This document shows positions 21,716 through 33,600 of a DNA stretch of 64,000 nt, in pieces. Source of the DNA: Paulinella micropora (taxonomy: Eukaryota; Cercozoa; Imbricatea; Euglyphida); assembly GCA_009731375.1 (NCBI GenBank), contig BJOX01000343.1, positions 249,169 to 313,168 on the forward strand, given 5' to 3'. A model generated the notes under the pieces. It saw only the letters and a program-made list of their open reading frames with translations. It did not search any database and was not told the origin of the DNA. The position numbers and the translations under genes are program-made. How positions within the stretch are numbered: the first letter of the stretch is position 1; every line of letters starts with the position of its first letter.

Positions 21716-24700
21716 CTACACATAACACACAGTGCAAGAAAATTCTAAAACCGCTGACGGCAAAAATTTCTCCGTGTTTTGCGGTGTCGCGAGCTGGCCA
21801 CCAGAGTCGAGTGTCAGCAGCGACGTGCTACCAGGCAGGGCGGTTGGCAGCTTGAGTGCAGAGGAGCCAGAGGCTGGAGCGGAAAGGGTGCTGGTGCCGC
21901 CCGCCCCACTGAGTGACAGCGAGCTAGCAGCCCCTGTCGCTAGTTGACCGCCGGAATCGAGTGTCAGTAGCGACGTGCTGCCTGGCAGCGCCGTCGGCAG
22001 CTTGAGTGTAGAAGAGCCAGAGGCTGGAGCTGAAAGGGTGCTGGTGCCTCCCGCCCCACTGAGTGATAGCGAGCTAGCAGCGCCTGTTGCGAGCTGGCCA
22101 CCGGAGTCGAGTGTCAATAAAGCAGTGCTACCAGGCAGGGCGGTCGGCAGCTTGAGTGCAGAGGAGCCTGAAGCTGGAGCGGAGAGCGTGCTGGTACCGC
22201 CCGCCCCGCAAAGCGACAGCGAGCTAGCAGCCCCTGTCGCGAGCTGGCCGCTAGAAGCAAACGTCACTAGCAAAGTGCTACCAGGCAAGGACACTGGCAC
22301 CTTGAGCGCAGAGGCACTCAGCTGCCCCGCAGAGGTCAGCGACGTCAGCGAAGTGCTTGCGGGCAGCGCACTGGGCAGGCTCAGCGCAACCGTCCCCGTG
22401 CTCGCGATCGTGCTGGTACCAATCGTCAGTGGCGACGTGTGTGTGTGCCCGTCTACGTAGGCCTTGTTGGTGGCGTCCGTGCCGACGAGCGGCGCCGCTA
22501 TGTTCTTGATTGCAGGATACGCAGTGTAGTCGAAGCCAAAGTGAGTGATTGAAACATAGCGGGGCGCCCCTCCTCCTGTTGCTTTTATGGAGGCAACCGC
22601 GATGGCCACGTACCGGGCGATCCTGGCGGTGTCGGCCGGCGTAAAGGTGATGGAACTTCCGTCAATAAAGCTGGACGAGCCAGTGTGCCAAAGCGTCCAG
22701 GTACTGCCGTCTATCGACGTACCCACTTGCCATGTCTTCGGCGATCTAGCTATAGTAGCAGACAGGGGTTGCAGGCAGTACTGTTGCAGGACGACTCCAG
22801 TGCCAAAATCCAGTTGGAGCCACTTGCCGGGGTACGCTACACCCGAGAACGTTCTGCTGTTACCGGACAAGCAGGCACCGCTTATAGTATCGTATGTATT
22901 AGTGGTGCTCGCCCAGGCGGTTGATCCTATGTTGAAGCCCTCGAAAGCAGCGCCGTTCCCTGACGTGGACGCGCTCGCGACCAGGCCGTTCCAGCTGTCG
23001 CTCGTCATGCAGTCGGGCATCTTTACGTACGAAGTGGCTACAAAGCTCAGAGCATGAGAGATGGCCTGGTCCCCGTGCAGCAGCGCGCCGTCGGGTCCCA
23101 GCGACACCAAGCTCGTGCTGCTTGGCAGGGCGGTTGGCAGCTTGAGTGCAGAAGTCCCGGACGCCGAAGCGGAAAGAGTGCTGGTGCCTCCCGCCCCACT
23201 GAGTGGCAGCGAGCTAGCAGCCCCTGTCGCTAGCTGGCCGCTGGAATCAAGTGTAAGTAGCAATGTGCTACCAGGCAGAGAGACTGGCACCTTGAGCGCA
23301 GATGCACTCAGTTGCCCCGTGGAGGTCAGCGACGTCAGCGAGGTGCTGGCAGGCAGCGAAAGCGGGAGTGTAAAATTAGAGGCGGTGAGTTCGCCGGTCG
23401 TGCTGTTCCACTGTGCAGCCTTCTCGTTAGTGGTAGAATCGACGCCCGACCTCAGTGGCTTGATATAAGCAGCATCAGTGTTAGCGGATACTAATTCGGC
23501 GCCCGTGGCGTTCAGCACGATCGAGCGGGATGTCGCTGCCTTTGCTCGGTAGCCTATTGCGACCGATTCCTGGCAGCAGCATCCATGATAGCCGTACTGC
23601 CGATCCCAACCGACCGTACGCCGAGCGTACTAGCATAGGGGCCGACAGAGACTGATGAATTGCCTTGTGTGCCAGCCGAATCATAGGCACGGATCGCGAC
23701 GGCTAAGTCTGCCTGGTTAAGGTATCCCGCCCGGAAGCCAGCAGCAAGTCCAAACTGGCCCTGTCCACTCGCGCCTGCTTCAGTGCCTATTGCGACAGTG
23801 AATGCTTGTTGTCCCTCGCCCGCTAAAGTCCCGATTGCTACACTGTCTCCTCCCTTGAAGCCAGTGGCACCGGTAGCGAACTGGCCCGTACTGTCGAGCG
23901 TGACGAACTGCTTGGTGCCTGCGCTGGGCAGAGCCGTAGGCAGCTTGAGCGCGACGGAGCCGGTGTTAGGCGCGGAAAGCGTGCTGTTGCCGCCAGCCCC
24001 TGTCAGCGTCAGCGTTGACGAGTTCACGAGGTTAGCTAGCGAGGTCCCGTGCGGGTTGTTGGTAGCGCCAATATGAGCGGTGAGTGACGCAGAGGTCGCG
24101 GCAGCTCCTACAATGTTACTTACAGAGGTCCCGTGCGGGTTGTTGGTAGCGCCCGTATGTGCAGTGAGCGACGCAGAGGTCGCGGCTGGCCCTCCGACAA
24201 TGTTGTTCACAGAGGTCCCGTGCGGGTTGTTGGTAGCAGTCAAATGGCTGCTTAGGCCTGTCACGCCGTCTGGATCGACCGTCACCAGCTGCACTGTCAA
24301 GGCGGGCAGAGGGTCTGGCAGCCTCGCGAGAGTGTCCGGGATCGTCGTGACTGTAAAGTCGGTGTCCATGAGCACGATTGCACCATTGCCGATAGGACCC
24401 AAAGACGGCTGCTTGAGCGTCCTGTCCTTGACCGCAAAGATCGAGCCGTGGATCCATGGTCACGACACAGTCGTTTTGGGTAGGCATGATCGACGGGAAC
24501 TTCACCGCTCCTGCAACCTGATGGTCGACGTAAGCCTTGGGCGCCAGCTGAGAGGCCTTGGTAGGATAACTGGTGTTCTCGATGCAGCAGCTGGTAGTCG
24601 AAGGCCAGGCTCCGCATGTACCAAACCCCCGCCCCGTTGTTTTTAGTACAGATTACACGCAATATCTGGCGTAATCGGCTGCTGTCGCTGGCGTAAACGT

Positions 24701-25323
24701 GCGCAGGCTGTCGCCTACAAAGGTCTGGGCGGTCTGGCTGTCCCAAGTGAACCACCGGCTGCCGTCCGCGCTATAAGCGACTACCCAGTCCCTGGGCGCG
24801 GTGATGGCACCAGCGGACGTGACGTGGTAAGCAGTGACTTTGGCGTGCTTGCCCAGATCGAGCTGGAGCCACGCGCCTACCACCGTGAGATTATCGACCA
24901 CTGTCTCGATCATGGCAGTGTAGTTGTTGCTGCTGTAGCTGTCGGGAGCGGTTGTGCCCCACAAGGTCCAGAAGTCGCTGTCAAAGACCAAGTAGGCTTG
25001 GGCTGAATTGCTAGAGGCCGAGGCCACAAATCCAGCGGAGCTGTTAGAAGTCATCCCGGCCGGCTGGTTAGTTTCGCTTCGGTGTCCAGAGTCAAGGTAA
25101 TCAGGTCGGCTAGATCGACCAGGTGCGGATTCCCAGACGTTGTCAGCCTGTGAGCGGTGTTGAGGGCTACTGCCTCGTTCGCGGCCACGCCGCCTGTTGC
25201 CCATCTCACGCCCCCGTCGCCGTCCGAAACGAGGACATCACCCGCCTGTCCATCCACCGGCAGCACAAAGTCGTCAGCCGCACCATCAAGGCGCCGCCGT
25301 TTGTACGACCTAGCCACTTCCAT
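21716..25323 (-). pseudogene. Fibre-like receptor-binding virion protein, copy V2 (about five frameshifts)
   Basis: Probably a long trimeric virion fibre that binds host glycans. From the ATG at 25,321-25,323 come, in order: a short head with a GNPHLVDL motif; a first discoidin (F5/8 type C)-like domain (about 25,040-24,610, GAWLQLDLGK and PRDWVVAYSADGS); three GATNNPHGTS-type repeats as in phage tail fibres (24,240-24,030); a YadA-head-like block with VAIGT repeats (23,880-23,600); a VLNATGAEL...YIKPLR motif common in fibre-like proteins of large DNA viruses; a second discoidin-like domain (about 23,020-22,530); and 50-residue Ser/Gly/Leu repeats at the C-terminus. Frame changes occur near 25,060, 24,660, 24,590, 24,440 and 23,560. 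Domain assignments rest on motif memory. It may be a decayed gene or carry sequencing errors. Confidence 0.65.
21785..22275 (-). repeat. 150-bp in-frame repeats of the fibre gene (V2)
   Basis: Same four units as at 4,300-4,790, offset 17,485. Confidence 0.8.
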
Positions 25324-25350
25324 TTCGGTTGTTGCTGATTAAATAATATA

Positions 25351-25377
25351 ACAAGAGGAGAGGTTTTTTTAATTAGT
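25351..25377 (-). promoter_or_regulatory. ACTAATTAAAAA motif between cassette genes
   Basis: ACTAATTAAAAA follows the stop of the Cys-rich gene and precedes an AT-rich block and the fibre ATG. The same 12-mer overlaps the stop of the 266-aa gene near 25,640, before the Cys-rich gene. It may be a promoter or a 3'-end signal. Confidence 0.35.
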
Positions 25378-25596
25378 TTACAAAATCTCGTCTAGAAAAT
25401 TGTCAACGAAGCGCATGCGTTCTTCCCACGTGTCTTCACCAGGGATGTCACGAGCGGGGTTGATGCAGGCGCCATCGCCATAAGGACGGCACACGAGCGA
25501 GGCCAAGTCCCGAGGGTCGCCTTTTTTGCAAGTCCCCGACCAATAAAGCTGCCCTTCGAAAAAGCAGGCGCCACAGATAGGACAAACTGCTAGCAT
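25378..25596 (-). CDS. Small Cys-rich (zinc-ribbon-like) protein, copy V2
   Basis: Unrecognised 72-residue protein. The frame is open nine codons further, but the first ATG gives MLAVCPIC. Cys residues form CPICGAC, then GTC, LVC and GACINP, suggesting one metal site. The tail is acidic. From memory, small proteins with a C-x-x-C start and an LVC...CINP end occur in phages of cyanobacteria; this was not checked. It lies 37 nt downstream of the 266-aa gene's stop region and 54 nt upstream of the fibre start, on the same strand. An AT-rich block (TTTATTATTACG) lies 10-25 nt before its ATG. Confidence 0.55.
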   Translation of the reverse strand: MLAVCPICGACFFEGQLYWSGTCKKGDPRDLASLVCRPYGDGACINPARDIPGEDTWEERMRFVDNFLDEIL

Positions 25597-25640
25597 TTCG
25601 ATACTGCGTAATAATAAAGCCAAGAAGAAAAAAAGTCTTT

Positions 25641-26441
25641 TTAATTAGTCAAAACGCTTCGTCTCATCTCATCCACTAGCCGGAAAAATTGAGTAAGACG
25701 ACTGCCGATCTCTCGCTCTGCTGTGTACCAGTACTTTTCTCTTGCGCGCAAACCAGCGTTCAAATACCTGAGCGCCACTTCACGGTCAAGCGCGTCGAAA
25801 CCACCAGGAAGATTGGAGACGATGTCATATTCTCTTCGCCACGGATCACACCGTCCAATGCCGGCTACGACCATGAAGTCAGGCAGAGCCAAGCGACCAC
25901 AGATGTCCCTTTGCTTATCTTTACATAGCTTAATCAATTGGCCCTCTTCGAAATGCTCGTGGTAGATCGAATTGACGTACTCTGTGACTATGACCACGAG
26001 TGCGGAGGGCATGCCAAATTCATCCGTCAGCAGGTGCAGGCCGGTGTGGTCCACTGCGACAGATTCAGCCATTCTGCGTACCAGCGGATGCTCGGTACGT
26101 TCAGTCATCACCAACTGGTCCAACACAGAACACGACAGGTCACCCCAAGTGTAACTACTTTTGTTGCCGTCGCCTATCATGTAAATAGCCTGGACCGTTC
26201 TGTCAGATATGTCAACCAACTCCCTCGTCAGGTCTGATAACAGGTCACTCAGAGGGCGGGGCTTATACATTCTGGCATAGTTGAAATTATCGTGGAAGCG
26301 CTCCAAAGCACGCATAGCATGTTCAGGCATCGGCTGGCGAGCGACGGTGCGAGTAAGCGGGGGCAACTCCAGGCGGCGTCGCTTGAGGGGCTGGGCGTCC
26401 GTACCAGCGGTCGTTCGTTTATTTCGCAGAGCGAGCATCAT
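25641..26441 (-). CDS. 266-aa unknown protein of the virus-like cassette, copy V2
   Basis: Unrecognised intact protein. Start at the ATG of MMLALRNKR; the frame extends five codons upstream to GTG, directly after a TTTGCCTTTAG sequence that could be a splice acceptor. The N-terminus is strongly basic with a KRRR cluster (a possible nuclear or nucleic-acid-binding tail). The rest looks globular, with DLTRELVDISDRTVQAIYMIGDG and LPDFMVVAGIGRCDPW stretches and no membrane segment. It is the only long intact gene in the cassette, and its stop overlaps the ACTAATTAAAAA motif. Confidence 0.6.
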   Translation of the reverse strand: MMLALRNKRTTAGTDAQPLKRRRLELPPLTRTVARQPMPEHAMRALERFHDNFNYARMYKPRPLSDLLSDLTRELVDISDRTVQAIYMIGDGNKSSYTWGDLSCSVLDQLVMTERTEHPLVRRMAESVAVDHTGLHLLTDEFGMPSALVVIVTEYVNSIYHEHFEEGQLIKLCKDKQRDICGRLALPDFMVVAGIGRCDPWRREYDIVSNLPGGFDALDREVALRYLNAGLRAREKYWYTAEREIGSRLTQFFRLVDEMRRSVLTN

Positions 26442-27300
26442 TTTGCGAGGTGGCACCTAAAGGCAAAAACCAAGGTGTAAAAAAAGACACGAAAAAAGTT
26501 TCTCCGTGTTTTGCGGCGCGGTAAGTTCCCGGGAAAATGTCCCGATTTCGTGGCGGGGGCCAAAATGGCAAAGGGTTCGTTCCGGCTGCTACCCACTTGC
26601 CCTCGAACTAAACTCGAGGGTTGTGACCAAAAAACGACCGACGATTTTTCCTGGTCGGGCGGGACCAAGACTTCGACGGACCGAAAGTCTCTTGGCTATT
26701 GCCTTTTTGTCCTCGACTACTGCCTTTTTGTCCCCCTGCGGCCGCCGACGGGAAACCCCCCCCTTCCCCCACCCCACCCTAGCTTGAGACAGCTGCCACG
26801 GTTCAGGAAACCCCCCCACCCCCCCTCCCCCTCTTTTTCTTTTTTTTTATTTTGAAAAATTCAAAAAAAAGTGTCTCTGACGTCTCGAGGCCTGTAGTTT
26901 GAGACGGGCTGCCAAATTTGTCGCAGAACCCGTGATTGAGACCAAAAAACGACAAATTTATCCACAACTTTTTGGGGAGGGGTAAAAAAGTACCCACCCC
27001 CCGGAATCCTGGTGGGTGGGGGGTGTCTCTGTGTCTCAGGCCTTTTGCGGTAAATTTCCTTGTCCCCGTGAATTCCCACCATAAATGTGGTTATGAGACG
27101 TGAAGTCGGGAAGTCGATCCACAACTTTTCGGGGAGGGGGGTAAAAAGTACCCACCCTCTGCAATGCTGGTGGGCAGGGGGTGTCTCGGTGTCTCAAGGC
27201 CGGCACCGGAAGAGAGAGTCGACTGATACACAGGATCGGGGCCCTGGAACCCTTTTAATGATTTTTTTTACTCACTATCCCCTTCCCGACAGAGTGTCGC
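26442..27300. other. Gene-free spacer of cassette V2
   Basis: Same content as 8,957-9,816: promoter-like 18-mer at 26,504-26,521, paired direct repeats, G/C runs. No gene supported. Confidence 0.4.
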
Positions 27301-27304
27301 ATGA

Positions 27305-27634
27305 CTAGCGGACGTCCATCACCTCGAAGACCACGCCCAACCACCCGTAGGCAGCGGCAGTCTGGAGGGAGAGTACAGAGGCGTAGCGGCTGCCCCCGTC
27401 GAAAAAGTGGCCGGGCGAGCCGAACTGGACACCAAAGGCGTGCCCCCTACGAATAACGAGGGCCCTGCCGCTCGTGTGCGCCAACAGCTGCGCCAGCGTG
27501 GCCCTGAAGACAGGACCTAGCGTGGCGGGCAACCCCTCTTTGGCTACGTACGCTCGCAACATGTCGACTGTCTTGATCTGTCGTTGGCGCGCCTTGGCTT
27601 CCTGCTTACGAGGCGAGCCCAGCAGGTTCAGCAA
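27305..27634 (-). CDS. Unknown protein (109-aa open frame), copy V2
   Basis: Unrecognised. The open frame has no ATG at its 5' end; the first ATG is at 27,560-27,562, leaving 85 residues. The frame is open further upstream and overlaps the end of the next gene in another register (continuing through GFGCLWFALLNLLG). The two may therefore be one gene split by a frameshift. The C-terminal part has Gly/Phe-rich HAFGVQFGSPGHFFDGGSRYAS. Confidence 0.4.
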   Translation of the reverse strand: MLNLLGSPRKQEAKARQRQIKTVDMLRAYVAKEGLPATLGPVFRATLAQLLAHTSGRALVIRRGHAFGVQFGSPGHFFDGGSRYASVLSLQTAAAYGWLGVVFEVMDVR

Positions 27635-27668
27635 AGCGAACCACAGGCACCCGAACCCCTGCCGGTGC

Positions 27669-28126
27669 CTAAAAACGCTGAGTGAGCGTCGTGAAGTCTG
27701 CCCCGGGACCTACCTCTACAGCAGCCACGTCCCCCACGGGAGCAAACTCCCTGGCCGGATCAGCTAGTACCTCGGCACGCACGGTCCGCTGCCAGCGCGC
27801 CGCCTCCTCTGGGCCGTCCTCGTCCTTCCACGCCAAGACGTCGGCCAAGCGGTTCAGTTCCCAGGAGCGCTCGCCATCCCATAATACCCAGACGCCCGGG
27901 CCCTTGGCCTTGCGGTCCCAGCCGGCGTCCCGCTCCTCTACCTCCGTAGCTGCTTGTAGCTTGATGTAGGTATAATAGGGCCCGAGGTCCGGCTGCGGCG
28001 GCTGCTGCTGCGGCTGAGGCGGCACGCTCGCGGCAGGAGTCTCACTCCCGCTGCTCGCTGCTGCTTCTGCTGCTGCGGCGGCTGCTGCGGCCGGCTCGGG
28101 GGCCAACTGCGGCTGCTGCGGCTGAA
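27669..28126 (-). CDS. C-terminal part of unknown Pro/Gln/Ala-rich protein, copy V2
   Basis: About 150 codons with the 5' end in the N gap. A low-complexity Gln/Pro/Ala linker is followed by a folded-looking domain with YYTYIKLQAATEVEERDAG, GVWVLWDGERSWELNRLADVL and ARWQRTVRAEVL stretches. No family recognised. The stop is at 27,669-27,671. Confidence 0.45.
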
Positions 28127-28501
28127 NNNNNNNNNNNNNNNNNNNNNNNNNNNNNNNNNNNNNNNNNNNNNNNNNNNNNNNNNNNNNNNNNNNNNNNNNN
28201 NNNNNNNNNNNNNNNNNNNNNNNNNNNNNNNNNNNNNNNNNNNNNNNNNNNNNNNNNNNNNNNNNNNNNNNNNNNNNNNNNNNNNNNNNNNNNNNNNNNN
28301 NNNNNNNNNNNNNNNNNNNNNNNNNNNNNNNNNNNNNNNNNNNNNNNNNNNNNNNNNNNNNNNNNNNNNNNNNNNNNNNNNNNNNNNNNNNNNNNNNNNN
28401 NNNNNNNNNNNNNNNNNNNNNNNNNNNNNNNNNNNNNNNNNNNNNNNNNNNNNNNNNNNNNNNNNNNNNNNNNNNNNNNNNNNNNNNNNNNNNNNNNNNN
28501 N
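28127..28501. other. Assembly gap (375 N)
   Basis: Run of N at the same junction as 12,637-13,125. Confidence 0.95.
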
Positions 28502-28525
28502 CATACATACATACATACATACATG

Positions 28526-28557
<32 letters not shown>

Positions 28558-28652
28558 CATACATATATACATACATACATAAATACATACATACATACAC
28601 ACACATACACACATACATACATACATGCACACATCATTCCATGCATAAATAT

Positions 28653-28683
<31 letters not shown>

Positions 28684-29355
28684 CATACATACATACATGC
28701 ATGCATGCCTGCATGCATGCTTGCATGCATACATACATATATACATACATGCATACATACATACATACCTACATACCTACATACATACATACATGCATAC
28801 ATGCATACATACATACATACATACATACATACATACATACGCACATACATACATACACACACACATACACACATACATATATATACATACATACATATGT
28901 ACATACATACATACATACATACATACACACATACATACATGCATACATCATTGCATGCATACATGCATACATATACACATACATACATATATACATACAT
29001 ACATATATACATATATACATACATGCATGCATGCATGCATGCCTGCATGCATGCTTGCATGCATACATACATAACATACATGCATGCATGCATTTATGCA
29101 TAAACACATACATACATGCATACATTTATACACATACATACATACATACATGCATGCATGAGTACTTGCATGCATGCCTGCATGCATGCATACATACATA
29201 CATACATACATATTATACATACTAGACATACATACATACATACGTACATACATATTATGTACATACATACGTACATACGTACGTACATACGTACATACAT
29301 GCATACATGCATACATACATACATACATATGTACATATGTACATACATACATACG
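28502..29355. repeat. CATA/CATG microsatellite array, second copy
   Basis: Copy of 13,126-13,979 (offset 15,376), first base identical after the gap. Confidence 0.95.
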
Positions 29356-29569
29356 AAGGGGCAGGCCTAGACAAGAACGCCCACGAAGACGTCGTTAACT
29401 ATTAAAGTTATTATTTACCTTATAATTCAAATTTTCAAATTTAAATTTAAATTTAAGTTTAAATGATTTAATAAATAAATATATAAATAAATATTTTGAA
29501 ACTATTTTTACGCTAGCACTGACATGATTAATTAATAAAACAGTGACTAGTTGTGCCCGCACACTCAGA

Positions 29570-30645
29570 CTTGCCACTCACTTGTATTCGTTATACATCA
29601 TACTACTCACTGACTACTTGAAGTATGCATAAAATAATATTAGCACTAGCTTTTTCAGTATATTTATAATGTTTTTGAAGCATAAAACCCGGCGGTGCGG
29701 AAGCTTAGACTTCAAGTTGAGTGACCCTGTCACCCGTTTTACACCAGTCACGGTGACACTCACTAAATACTTGCCACTCACTTGTATTCGTTATACATAC
29801 TCACTGACTACTTGAAGTATGCATGGAATTATATTAATACCAGCTTGTTTAGCATATTTATAATGTTTTTGAAGCATAAAACCGGTGCGCAAGCTTAGAG
29901 TTCAAGTTGAGTGACACTGTTTTACACTAGTCACTGTGACACTCAGAATACTTGCCACTCACTTGTATTCGTTATACATACTCACGTAGTACTTGAAGTA
30001 TGCATAGAAATATATTAATACCAGTTTGTTCAGCATATTTATAATGTTTTTGAAGCATAAAACCAGTGCGGAAGCTTAGATTTTAGAGTCAGTGACACTG
30101 TTTTACACTAGTCACTGTGAGGACAGGATATAGCTACATAGGAAGCTAAGAGCAAAAAGTTTCAGAACATGTTGATACTTTGTAAAATCAAAGTACCATA
30201 CTTGTTTTGATAAGTTATGAAAAAAATTTAAAAAAAATTGAATGGCTAGCCGTTACAACCGTTTTTTTACTGTTTAGCTGATTTTTGGTAACTTTTTGGT
30301 TTTTTGTTGGTGTTGTTTGATTTTTCTTCGAAATTTCATAGAAACTTATGTTTTATTTAATAAATATTATGATTAAATAATATTCTTTTGAATTACATTG
30401 AATTTATAAATTTGAATTCAAATTCAACTTGGAAATTTCAAGTGGTACATTAAGTCACACAGTGGCCGGTAAGTAGTCTAGTGACTCTCTACTTCATGAC
30501 TGTATGCCTGCGATTTCTAAGCTAACGCACTGGTTTTATGCTTCAAAATCAATGTAAATATGCTGGAAAAACTCGTATTAATATTACTACATGCATACTT
30601 CAAGTACTACGTGAGTATGTATAACGAATACAAGTGAGTGGCAAG
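29570..30645. mobile_element. Inverted-repeat element, copy 2
   Basis: Copy of 14,194-15,269; one base differs near 29,644 (C for T). Confidence 0.75.
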
Positions 30646-33600
30646 TATTCTGTGTTCTTTTCCCCCTTTCCGTTCACGGTCGTCATGTCTAGTGAGCCCT
30701 TCTTAGTCACGGTGGTCTCCCCGTTGACAGTATCTACCCGTTTCATCCCTCGCTGAATGTTGAACAGGCGTTGTTCAGCCCGAATCGAACATGGGGTCTT
30801 TGCCCGCACTCCGTCCTAGGAGGGCTTGTTCTGCTAGCCGGATCCCCTTAGCCATCCATCCGCGTTCGGTCATGAAATAAACTAGGTCGTCCACCGGGTC
30901 AGCTTCTCCCTCGGCTTCCGGCAAACTTGCGTATTCCTTCTCTAGTACGCTCTCACCACCTACCACCCTTTCTCAGACTCTGAACGGCCTAGTACGAGGT
31001 TGAAACCCTGCGGCACTATTTGCTGCTGCTCCTGCTACGGCCCAATGTCTCGGCCACCTAGGCTTGTTCATGGGATACTCACTCCCCTGCGCCCAGTCGT
31101 ACAACAGCCTAGTCCACTCTCCCCACCGGTTCCGGAAGTCAGCTTCATCTTTCGCTTCCTCACCGCTCAACACCGGACGATGCAACCGGCGCATCTCCTC
31201 TTGCTGCTCTGCCACGGCTCGGAGTCGACTCTCTCGCTCTCCGGTACCTAGTCGGGTAGGACTATCAGGCTCAGCTAAGATTGAGGGGGCCGTAGACAGA
31301 CCGGTACTAGTAGTAGGGGGTAACAGGGAAGTCACCTTTCGGTCTGCAAGGGGTACCGTCTGAGCATGGGACGCAAACCAGGGCATCCCACTCACGGAGG
31401 CTCGGACCGTCTCAAGGAAGCCAAACGCACGAGCGCCCACTGACCTACGCCTATTGCTTGGGCTGGTGGAGGGCGTAGTCACCGGATTGCTATCGGTCCC
31501 GGCGGTAGCATCCCCACCACCGGGTTCGGCATCAACACTAGGGTCAGGACCTATGGGGGACGGCACCCTTACCGGAGCTCTACCCACGTCCCCATCTCTA
31601 GCCGGGGACTCTTCACCTTCACGCTCCCCTTCCCCGTCGGATTCCGAGGAAGGATCGGCATCGGGCTGCATCTCCGGGGGCTCATCTTCCACGTCCGCCA
31701 AACCATCGGGTTGGTAGTCCTCTGGGCCGGGCCTCACCTTCACCCCATGTACCTTTTCCCTTTTTGCTTTGAGTAAAGATTTCAGGTTTTGGCTCNNNNN
31801 NNNNNNNNNNNNNNNNNNNNNNNNNNNNNNNNNNNNNNNNNNNNNNNNNNNNNNNNNNNNNNNNNNNNNNNNNNNNNNNNNNNNNNNNNNNNNNNNNNNN
31901 NNNNNNNNNNNNNNNNNNNNNNNNNNNNNNNNNNNNNNNNNNNNNNNNNNNNNNNNNNNNNNNNNNNNNNNNNNNNNNNNNNNNNNNNNNNNNNNNNNNN
32001 NNNNNNNNNNNNNNNNNNNNNNNNNNNNNNNNNNNNNNNNNNNNNNNNNNNNNNNNNNNNNNNNNNNNNNNNNNNNNNNNNNNNNNNNNNNNNNNNNNNN
32101 NNNNNNNNNNNNNNNNNNNNNNNNNNNNNNNNNNNNNNNNNNNNNNNNNNNNNNNNNNNNNNNNNNNNNNNNNNNNNNNNNNNNNNNNNNNNNNNNNNNN
32201 NNNNNNNNNNNNNNNNNNNNNNNNNNNNNNNNNNNNNNNNNNNNNNNNNNNNNNNNNNNNNNNNNNNNNNNNNNNNNNNNNNNNNNNNNNNNNNNNNNNN
32301 NNNNNNNNNNNNNNNNNNNNNNNNNNNNNNNNNNNNNNNNNNNNNNNNTTGTGCTTGCCCCCGCACAACCGGCACTTCTTGCTGCACTTCCCGGCGATGT
32401 GCCCCTTTTCAAAGCAGTTAAAGCACTTTGGCCCCTTGCTCTTCTCGCTCTTCTTGCTTTTCTCCCCCTTGGGGGTGTCTGCCGGTTTGGGAGGGGTCTT
32501 CTTGGCTTTAGTGGGGTCATGCTCAAACCTACATTTGTCGGCCCATCTACACTCCCCCTGTTTGTCCCACAAGAAACACACCCCTCTCACCTTCCCTCCA
32601 ACATGGAGGTAACGGCAGGAGGCCCCACGAGTGCATTTGCCTTCCTTGCTGAAGAGCCAGCACTCGTCCTTGAGTTTCCCTTTTCCGGCCTTACGAGCTG
32701 CCAAACCTTTCTCTGCGGAACTAGTCACTTTGGCCCGGTCAAACTTCTTGTCTAGCTCTAGGGCACGATCTTGCACGAACCTCCACCAGGAGGCAAAGTC
32801 CCACTTGAACTGCTTTCGGTTCAGTTCAGCCATTTCAACCCAGACTTACCAAGCTTTCTTCACCCGAGAGTCAGATTGCTTTGGGCCCACTAAAGCATCC
32901 TTCACTATTTGCTGCATTCGGTCATCGGTTGGGGCTAGGCCATAATCAGCCAACCAGTCTCTCCTAGCGTTCAAGTCTACACACTGACCGACGTACTGTT
33001 GGTTACTCGTAAAGAGGAAGTCATTCAGTTCCTTCAACTTGTCCTGAACATCAGAGGGGTCGGCTTTCTTGTACCGGGCTAGCAGTCTGTCCCACATGGC
33101 CTTAGAGTTTTGGCCAAAGGTCAGCTTCTCCGGATCAGCTAAGTCACGCACTAGGCTCTTCGCTTCACCCCCGAGCATGTCATAGATGATATTGAACATC
33201 CTCTCCTTTTGCTTGCTCATCTCCGCAAGTACACTAGCGTCATAGGCCATCACCTGTCGTGTCAGTGCGACAGCACGATCAGCACCCCCTAGTGGGGTTT
33301 TGACCTTAGAGGGGTCCGTCTGTCCTCGGGAGGCTCCACTCTTGCTGTCGCCCTCTAAGTCTGAGCCCTTGCCAGTTGACAGCCTAGGTTTGTCAGTGCT
33401 AGCATACCCACTAGAGTAGAGGTCAGAGGGGTGCCGGTCTTCATCTTCCTCCTCCTCCTCCTTTCCCACTTCAGTCTCAGTGGTTGGTTCATCTTTCGGA
33501 CTGCCAAAAACCGGTTTGTAGCGCTTGGCTAGGGTTTCCTTGTCTTCCTCTACCCCTAACGCCTCCTCAAGGTCTGGAGCTTCCGGTTTGGGGTTGGGCA

